From Muscardinus avellanarius (taxonomy: Eukaryota > Chordata > Mammalia > Rodentia > Gliridae), in assembly GCA_963383645.1 (NCBI GenBank), contig OY726561.1:137488227-137552226 (forward strand): 64,000 nt of DNA, written 5' to 3'. Under the pieces are notes generated by a model that did no database searches, had not been told where the DNA came from, and saw nothing but the letters and a program-made list of their open reading frames with translations. Of the stretch, positions 13,001 through 22,741 are shown in pieces. Made by a program: the position numbers and the translations under genes. The first letter of the stretch is position 1; the number at the start of each line of letters is the position of its first letter.

Positions 13001-16000
13001 AAAGGCAGATATATAAACCACTGGAGTTAAATAAAAGCCTAGAGATCAATTCTTGCATATATTGTCAAATTATTTTTGACAAGGTTTCCACGAACATTTG
13101 GTGGAGGAAATACTAATCTTTTAACTAAATATTGTTGAAAAATAATAATTACATGAAAAAGAATAAAATTGGACCCTTACCTAACACCATATACAAACAT
13201 TAACTCAAAATAGATAAAAGACCTAAATATAAATCTTAAGACTATAAACTTTTAGGAGAAAATCTGGGTCATAAAACCTCACAACAATGAAATTGGCAGT
13301 GATTTCTTGGTTATGATTTCAATGGCACAGGCAACAGAAGAGTATACAAACTCCCTAAAAAATAAAAAACATATTGTATATCCAAAGACAATGTAAACAG
13401 AGTTAACAGTTACTAATAGAATGGGATAAAATATTTCCAATTGCTATATCTGAAGGTATATTAATATTCCAACTAGAAATCCTAAAAATTAACAACAATA
13501 AAGGCAACAATACCCTTTAGAGATAGGTAAAAGACTAACATAAATAATGAATCTCCACAGATAACCAATCTTAGTTGTCTGTTGGATGGAAAATCTTGTT
13601 TCTCTAGTTCTGATGTGTGTTACCCATTTCTTCTTTGTAGTTAATCTCTTTGAGTATTTTCTCTAGTGCTGGTTTTGAAGACATAAATTCCTTCAGTTTC
13701 TGTTTGTCATGGAAGCTTCTTATTTCTCCATCTAATTTGATAGAAAGTTTTGCTGGGTAGGAAATTTTTGGCTGCAAGTTGTTTTCTTTCAAAATTGGGA
13801 ATATGTTACTCCAAGCCCTTCTGGCTCTCATAACTTGGTTTGGGAAGTCTGGAGTGATTCTAATTGGTTTGCCTCTGAATGTCACTTGGCCCTTTGCTTT
13901 TGTTGCCTTTAAGATTCTCTGCTTGGCTTCCACATTGGTCATTTTGACAATTATGTGGCGTGGGGATCCTCTTCTCCGATCCTGTCTAAAGGGAGTTCTA
14001 TAAGTTTCCTGGACCTGCGTATCGACCTCTTGCTCTATGTCTGGAAAATTTTCTGCTATTACTTCCTTGAAGAGATTGTTGATCCCTTTGGTTTCACTTT
14101 CTTTTCCCTCCTCTATTCCAATTATTCTTAGGTTAGCTCTCTTAAAATGGGCCCATATTTCTTCAATATCAGATTCCTGCTGTCGGATATTTTTTCCTAG
14201 ATTAGAAACTATGCGTTCATTTTTGGAATGATCATCTTCTAAGAGCGAGATTCTGTTCTCCATGTGGTCTAATCGGTTGTTTGTGCTTTGAATTGAGGCC
14301 TTTACTTCATTAATTGCATCCTTTATCTCTTTTTGGCTCTCTCTGAGTTCTTTTCGAAGCACCTCTATTATTTCTACAGTTATTTTCCTGATTTGATCTT
14401 CTAGAAATCTCTGATTTTCTGTTTTATCGGGTTCTGATGTTGTGGGGTTGTGAGCATTCATTGCTCCAGTATTATTCCTCTTTCCCATGATTTCGGAAGT
14501 TTGTGCCTTCTCTGGGTTCTTCCCTTGGGTCACTATGACTTCACTTAAGGTGCTCTGGATCTCGAGTCTGTTGTATCTCAGACCCCACTACTCCTTTACT
14601 GGGTTGTATCACAGAGTCTCCGACCCAGAGAGTCGATAGAGGCTGCTTTAGACCGTGGGGGGTGCCAGGTTGCACGTTCTCCTATGGTGTGATATCACTG
14701 CCACCGCCCCCCTCCCACTGGGTCAAGTCCTAGTGAGTACAGTACTGGGATTTCTCCTCTGTGGCCCGCAATTTGACTCACTGTTCTTGAGTACGCAGAT
14801 GTAGCTGTAGTGAATTCGGTGCTGCTGCCGCCGGTGGCAATATGGCGCCGCTGCCACGCCCTCGGCTGTTGGGCTGGTGTTTTTTTTTTTTTTTTTTTTT
14901 GGTTTTGATTTCCACTCTGAATCCCTGCAGCGTGTGCTGAGCTCAGACACTGGGAGCTTTAGATGTCCTCTGCACCGAGAAATCCCGCCTGGCTGTTCCG
15001 CAGCGGCTCCCCTCGGCTTGCCGTGGCCGTTCCGTGAATTTGCCGGCAGTATGGCGCTGCTGCCGCGTCTGCCGCGTCCTCGGGCGTGAGGATCTCCTCT
15101 GTGGCTCTGTTCTCAGTCCGCTTTCTCTCTGGAGCCTGGTGATTTTTTTTGTTTCTCTGGTGATGTTGTTTTCTGGCTTTGAAAGGCGCTGATTTTGTGG
15201 TAATGGATATTTGTTGTTAGCGGGGCTCTTAAGCCCTGCTTTTCTCGGTCGCCATCTTCCCGGAAGTCAACTTTCAAGTTTTTAAACATTGTCTTTTTTC
15301 TTCTTTTCAAGCAAAACTTTTCTTTTGAATTCCATATATAGAGAAAGACAAAACAATAATAAAATAGATTTAATCAGGCATGATGTTGCATGCTGTTAGT
15401 CCCAGGACTTGGGAGGCTAAGAAGGGAAGATAGCAGGTCAAGGCCAGCCTCAGCAACTTAGACCCTGTTTCAAGGTAAAAATTAAATAGGGTTGGGAGTG
15501 TAGCTCAGAGGTAGAATGCTCCTGGTTCAATCCCCAGTGTCAAAAAAAAAAAAAAAACCTCTTATAATTGTAATGGATTCCAGTCTTTCTTTTCCAGAGT
15601 TCCGCAAATTCAGAGACTGAATTAGAAAATCTCTGGATTGGAGCTGGGCGTGGTGACTCACACTTGTAATTCCAGTACTTAGGAGGCTGAGGTACTTAGA
15701 AGGATCTCAAGTTCATGGCCAGCCTCAGCTACTTAGTGAGGACCTCCACAACATAGTAAGACCCTGTTTCAAAATAGGGCTGAGGGTGTAGCTCAGAGGT
15801 AGAAAGCCCCAGGGTTCAGTTCCCAATACCTTGAAAAAGAAAACCTCTGGATTAAAGCATGACTCAAGCACGTGCAGAATTTCTTCTAACTTGAACGGCT
15901 GATGAGTTTTGCTGGGTGTTGGGGGACCAGGGCTAAGACCTACCCAGCAGGTAGATCTTTGAAATCCTACTTTGAGTAATTAGCTTTCAGCAGATAATCA

Positions 16001-19000
16001 TATATGACTCTCCTCGGTCAACTTGCTTTTTCTCTTCAAAATTTCTTTTTCTCTTTGCAGATAGTTTACACGGAGGACATTTTGAGATCCATTTCGACCA
16101 AGTGAGAGTTCCTGCCGCCAACCTAATACTAGGTGAGCGAAGTTTGGAAACTCTGTTCTTCACGACTGTACGTTTGTATTTTCAGTTCTAAATCTGGAAG
16201 GGACATACAGCTGGCAGCGAGCCCTCCCCGTGTCCTCCCCAGCCGCACGCTGGCCCCTTCCTCTGGCTTCTGAATTCCTAGGCAGGGTCTGAACTATTGA
16301 TGCCCTAATAAAGTAGCTGACGCATAGTAAGGACTCAAAGTAAGCTCTAGACTTTGATGGAGGAGTTTACTGACGGTGGTTTTAACAACCACAGAAATCC
16401 AAAGTTTGAGTCTTACTCTAGAACTGGCTTCTTAATCACCAGACGCCTTAACTGCAGGCAGAGTGCCCTCTCCCGAGGTCTGTTTACGAGCCAGAGGAGC
16501 GGCTGGGCCACTTTCACGCTCTCCTTTCTCTCTCACAGGGGAAGGCAGGGGCTTTGAAATTTCCCAAGGCCGCCTTGGCCCCGGCCGCATCCACCACTGC
16601 ATGAGGGCCGTGGGCATGGCGGAGCGGGCGCTGCAGGTCCTGTGCGAGCGCGCGGCGCAGAGGAAGGCCTTCGGGAAGAAGCTGTACGAGCACGTAAGGC
16701 TGATACGCACTCGACTTACTGCAGCCTGTCCGCTGCGCTAAGCTCAGGTGCTGACAACACCGCCAGCGAGGGAGCGTTCTCAAGCGATCGCGTGTGGTCT
16801 GAGACGTAGTCATCTTTGAGAATGATGAGCTCGCTCCCAGCACCACTCGCACCTGAGCACACAGTGTGGACAGGAGCTTTGGCTCCTCGCACTCGCGTCC
16901 CCTAGACCCTCGGGGACATTAGAGCGCCCTGGGACACCAGGAGGCCTCGCCTCGGCCTCTGGTTTTCTGAATCAGGTCAGATAAGTTTCAAGATATGGGA
17001 AAACAGCCCCAAGTTCACTCAAGGGACAGCTAACGCAGAGAGCGTGATCAGTAGATTTAAAAATGGAATGATCTGGCTGATGTGGTGGCGCGTGCCAATA
17101 CTGGTGCTTGGGAGGCTGAGGCAGGAGGATTGCAGGTTCGAGGTCAGCCTCAGCAACAGAGCAGGAGAGCCTGCTCCACAAACAGGGAATAAAAATAGGG
17201 CTGGGTATAGCTCAGAAGTAGAATGCTCCTGGGTTCAATCCCTAGTAACACGCGCACGTGCGCACACACACACGCACACACGCACACACGCACACACACA
17301 CACACACACACGAATGAACCGCTTCAGGAGGAAGTCAGTTCCCTGTCACTGGAGAGAGACATGACACATAGAAGTGGTCCCAAGGTTTCATGGGACATTC
17401 GTTATATTTTCAGTTTTCACCTACAAATTAGATACTATTGAGCCTGTTGTTCAGAAATCACTGTAACTGTGGATACATGTGAGAAATATTCAACCTTGGT
17501 GGATAAGTATAAAAATGAAAAGCAAAGGAAACATCATTGTAGATTCCATGGGAAAGCTTTTCATAGAAGGTGGGATAGCTCAATCACCGAGCCCCTCCAA
17601 CACCAAACCCTTCTAATTTCTAAAGAACCAAGAAAAGAGGATTATTAAATACTTAAAAATGTAATATTGCCAACATGCTGTTAGGTCAAACTTGTATTGA
17701 GAGAACTGTATCTGCGTGCGAGACAAGTATGTATAGTACGTCAATCCCCTCGCAAACTACGTTTATGACCATCTTACAAATGTTTGCGGTATACATTTTA
17801 CCTACATCCTTATAGGCTCTGTTTTGAGTTTTTGTGAAGTATAACATAGTCAGTGTTAGTACTAAAAGTGGTAGATTCTTTCTTTCTTCCTTCCTTCCCT
17901 CCTTCCTTCCTTCCTTCCTTCCTTTCTTTCTCTTTCGCCATGCTTGAGATTGAACCCAGGGGCATTCTACCTCTGAGCTACACCCCAGCCCCGGTTTTTA
18001 TTCTCTATTTGGAAACAGGGTCTCACTAAATTGCAGAAGGCCTCCCTCAGTAGCTGGCCGCCCACCTGGGACCTTCCTACCTCAGCCTCCCAAGTGCTGG
18101 GAGCGCAGGCGCGCGCCACCGCTCCGCTGCGGTACTTTCTTATGCTGCGATTAATAACCGCGATGGCGGCAAGGTGAGGAGTGGGAAGGAGGGAGCGGAG
18201 AAACCAGTGGCGGTTACCGGGGCTGATATTTTGTGAAGTCTGTGCTCACGAGATTATCATCATTCCTTTTTCCCTCCTCTTTTAAAAATGCTTTTATCGG
18301 TGCATTAGGATGCTGCGTCCTGGTGAAGTTCAAAGTGATTCAGACACGCGCACACAGGCCCGGTGTTTCCCCGCGGACCCGGCCGCTCCTTCCCCTACGG
18401 ACGTGGCATTATTTGAGCTGGCCCCTTGGCCTCCCCCGTCTCCCTCCTCCATCCTCGCCTGCTCTCGCTCCTCATTTATCCCTAGTGCACTTGTTCCCCA
18501 TTTTCTCCCTAGCTTCCACATATGAGGAGACATCGACCCTTCGCTGTCTGCGGCTGTGTCGGGTCGCTTGGTAGTCTCTAGTCCCACCCATCTCCCTGTA
18601 AAGGCTGAGTAGAAGTCCACGTGTGCACGCCACGTTTTCATCATCCATTCGTCTGCTGGGGGCACCGAGGCAGCGGCGTTGTCCTTTTGAAGCAGCTGCC
18701 CCCCTGCCTGGGAGAGGCTGTGGGCCCCCTGGGCAGCGGGCAGGAGAGGGCCCCCTGTCGATGGTGCTTTAGGAGTGCAGGGGAGGCGGCGTGACCCTTG
18801 GGACTGCGGGGCTGCCCGCGGTGCCAAGCACAGGGCTCCCCTTTTCTCCTTTCCTGCTGACTTACAAGCCCTGGAGCAGGGCAAAGGGGGGACACGGGAA
18901 GGGTGGCAGAGAGCCCCCCCCCCCAGCACTCCACCCAAGTGCCGCTTTTGAGTGAACAGAAATTTCTCTCCTGCTTTTAAAAGCTAATATATCTTGCAGA

Positions 19001-22000
19001 GCATTCCTGGGGCATTAAAAACATGCCTCTCTCCCCGGGAAACTCCTATCTGGCATAAATAAAAGGTTCTGGCAGAAGCAAAAAGAGATGTGTACACACG
19101 CCATAAATAAAATTCTGGGCCAGCAATTTCTTTCCAATCTGTGAAAATAACATTCCATTTCCCTGATTTGGAGAACCCTTCCACTGCCTTCTGAATCACG
19201 CCAGGAGCCAGCTCAAAGTTCACTCTTAGGGAACAAATGTGGCAGTTTCCCAGAGCGCTGTTTTATCCATCCGGCGCTCTCCAGCAGAACTAGGGGCTGC
19301 GGAGACCCCGCTGAGAGTACGATGGATGCTCCTGGGCTCTGAAAAGGCAAGCTATAGTGCCAGCCTATCAGAGGCTACTCCCAGGTTGTAGGTGGATGGC
19401 TAAAACGGGGTCACTGAGGAGGTTTGGGGGGTGAAGCTATTCTATACCCCATTGTGGTTTCGCCAGTCTCTACGTGTGTTCAACTCACAGAACTGTCCGC
19501 CAGAGGAAAAGGTCATTTTAATTCAGTGAACAATAATGACAGTAAAGGAATGCTGCTGGGCCCCGCCCGGCGAGCGCACTGGGGATTACTTAGTTTGACT
19601 GCGCCCAGGTCCAGCCCCTCACCTCTAGTCGGCTTTCAACAGCAGCAGACGAGCATTCATGAGAGCCAAGGACGCGGACGGTCGCTCAGCTCAGCCATCG
19701 CGACCCCAGTCACAAAGATACCCCACGTCAAGATGTTTGGGAACAAATGAAGTTTATTTCTGAGTTCTCAGTTTTACCCAGCATCCCGTAGGTACACGGC
19801 TAGGCCGCCATATATGGAGCAAATCAACTCTTTCACTTCAAAACACAGAGACGAAGACGTGCGGAGAGTCTTCGGCCTGGCAGGTGTTCCCACCAGGGCG
19901 CAAGGCCGCGCCACGCGTGGACCTCAGACACGCGCTCACCTCCTTCCCGTGTCTCTGCAGGAGGTTGTGGCTCACTGGATCGCTGAAAGCCGCATCACCA
20001 TCGAGCAGATCCGCCTGCTGACCCTGAAGGCTGCCCACAGCATAGACACGCTGGGCAGTGCTGGGGCGAGGAAGGAGGTGAGCCTCCCCTGTCCCTCCCA
20101 CAGCGGCCTTTCAGCTTCTACGGCAGCCACGGTGGCTCTCTGAGTATTGGAAGCCCCCAAGTGATTTTGGTTCAAAGATGAAAACGTCTGTCCCTTGCTA
20201 GTTTCCCTCCCCCTGGCCGTCTTAGGAAAGTATTTTTAGGATGCACAGTATCTTTAGCATTCTCAATCTGCAGAATCCATGTTTGGGGAAGTCCTAGGCT
20301 TTGCAGAGTCTTGGAACTGATAGTACCCACGAGGCCTCTTGCTGCTAGTCTTGTGATCACGAACAGATGTCTAACCTCCTGCTGGCCCAGGGTTCTAATG
20401 AAGTGTTACCCAGGTCAATTCTACCACCTAGGCAATATTTAAGGAAAGGGGCTTCTTAAGCCAGGCATGGTACTACTGCTGCCTGGAATCCCAGTACTTG
20501 GGAGTCTGAGACAGGAGGATTGCAGATCTGAGGTCAGCCTCAGCAACTTAGTGGGATTCTCAGAAACTTAGCAAGATTCTGTTTCAAAACAAAAAAATTG
20601 AAATGGCTGGGTGTGTAGCTCAGAGGTAGAATGTCCCTGGATTAAACCCCCAGTACCATACACATGCACACACAGAGAAAAAATAATAAAAAAGAAAAAA
20701 AATGTGCCTTTCAGCCTTTTGTATCTGACTTACATGGAATTTAGCCCATAAGGGATTATATATGGTCCTTTAATTCTAAAACACATAAAATTCTAAGAGA
20801 AAACTGACTAGTGGAGCCTGGACCCTTGAACTCTGTGATTCCCAACACAATGCATGTGATTTATGACCTTCCTGAAATCCATTTGGAGACCAGGCAAATT
20901 ATAAATAAATGGAGAGAATGTGACTTGGAAGAGATCTCTTTTCTAAAAGGTCCGTATAGACTGAAATACGGTCACTAACTGCATTGTGGAGCAAAAGCCA
21001 AGATGAGATGGTGCTTGCGCGTGGGAAAGACTTTTTGCTTCACTTCAGAGGGAACATAGGGATTATACCACACTCTGGTTCTCATGCTTAGTCTAAGAAA
21101 GGAGGATTCTTTTTTTCACTATAGATCTCGATGATCAAAGTGGCCGCCCCTCGGGCCGTCTGCAGAATCATTGACCGAGCCATCCAGGTGTGCGGCGGCG
21201 CGGGCGTCTCCCAGGACTTCCCTCTGGCCAACATGTGAGTAGACGCCACTTAAAAATGTCAATCCCAGCCGGGCCCAGGACTGAAAAAAAAAAAAAAAAA
21301 AGCCAAAGATGAACCATGTAGTTCAGAGGCAGAATGCCCCTGGGTTCAACCCCCAGTATCAAACAAACAGAAGTTAGTTGCTTCTAAGACTGCCTTTAAT
21401 GTGATAGAAAGGGGGACACTGACTGTGTGGAGACGGGCAGATGGGAATGGGGTGCCCCGTCTCGCCTCCTAACAGAAGCATCTGGATGTTTCGTGGTCAC
21501 TGGCAGGCACACGCTGCTGCAACCCAGCTGCTGCTTCCCTGCGAGGGCGGTGATGTCCCAGGACACAGCTCGGCCTGTCTCTGTGCCCCTGCCCTCCTTC
21601 CTGTCCCAGCGTGATCTCCCTGCTGCATCTCAGCCCAGGCTTCCTCAGGGGTGGGAGAAGTTTAGGCCAGTGAGGGTGTGAACTTGAAGGGCATGGGGAG
21701 CCTGCACCACCTTCTCCTTTGCTTCCTGGGAGCCATGGGGTGAGCGTCCTCTTCCGCCAGGATCTAGTGCCTCACCACAGGCCCCAGGCAACTGGGAAAA
21801 CTAGACTAAAATCTCTGTAACCAGCAACCAAAATAAACCTTCTCTCCTTTTTAAGTTGATTACCTTGGACATTTTGACGGAGGCATCACATACATACGGA
21901 ATCCTATCTAGAAACAGAATCGTACAACTCCCTCCCATTCTTTTTCCCCTTGCCCAATTATTCTGAAAGTTCTAGTAGTACAGTGAGTAAGTGGTGAGAG

Positions 22001-22704
22001 TGAGCATCCTTTTGTTTGTTTCTTGCGGGGAATGATTTCAGCTCTTCCCCATTCAGTATGATGTGGGCTGCGGGTTGGTCATAGGTAGCCTTTATTTGCA
22101 AGTACAGCCATTCTGTATCAAAAAACCTCGAGGATACTGAGTTGTATCAAGTACTTCTAGTGTATGTCAAGATCGCTGTGTTGCTTTTACTCCTCATCCT
22201 GTTGATGTGACGTGTTTCATTCATTGATTTGCACGTGTTGAACCATCCTTGAATTCCTGCATTGAACCTGCCTGATCACAGCGAATGGTTTCTCCAACTG
22301 CTGTTGAACTTTCCTTTGCTGGCATTTTTTGAGAGTTGTGACATCTGTTTCCATCAGGGATAAGGGTCTATAGGTATTTTTTCTTGTTGTTTCTTTGTCT
22401 GGTTTGGGGAACTGGGCAATGCTGGCTTGATAGAATGAGTTTAGAAGGGTTCTTTGTCTTTCAGTTATTTGAAATAGTTTGATAAAAATGACTGTGAGTT
22501 CTTCTTTACAAATTTGATAAAGTAAAGCACTGAAGGCTGGGCGTGGTGGTGCACGCTTATAATCCCCACGCTTAGGAGGACTGCACAGGTTCAAAGCCAG
22601 CCTCAGCTACTTAGCGAGGCTGTCAGCAACTTAGTGAGACCCTGTTTCCAAATAAAGTAAAAAATAGGTCTGGGAGTAAAGAAAAGTCCCTGAGTCCCAC
22701 CCAC

Positions 22705-22741
<37 letters not shown>

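Larger units (their letters stand above)
12508..15268 (-). mobile_element. L1-derived ORF2-less chimeric retrotransposon, copy A (complete)
   Basis: A complete insertion of about 2.76 kb in an ACAD11 intron, opposite to the gene. Order on its own strand: 5' UTR (15268-14534) opening GACTTCCGGGAAGATGGCG; intact ORF1 (14533-13604); short spacer; ORF2 fragment in reverse orientation (13515-12880); a tail with a G-rich purine tract (about 12650-12600); poly(A) (T run at 12508-12512 on +). Flanks carry the 15-base duplication aactttcaagttttt at 12493-12507 and 15269-15283, the hallmark of L1-type target-primed insertion. It resembles the half-L1 (HAL1) idea: ORF1 without ORF2, moved in trans by L1. 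Confidence 0.88.

Noticed and set aside
18330..18938. 202-codon open frame on the - strand
   Set aside because: It lies over a GC-shifted L1 fossil and low-complexity text; overlapping long frames on other strands show it is a composition effect. No domain recognised.
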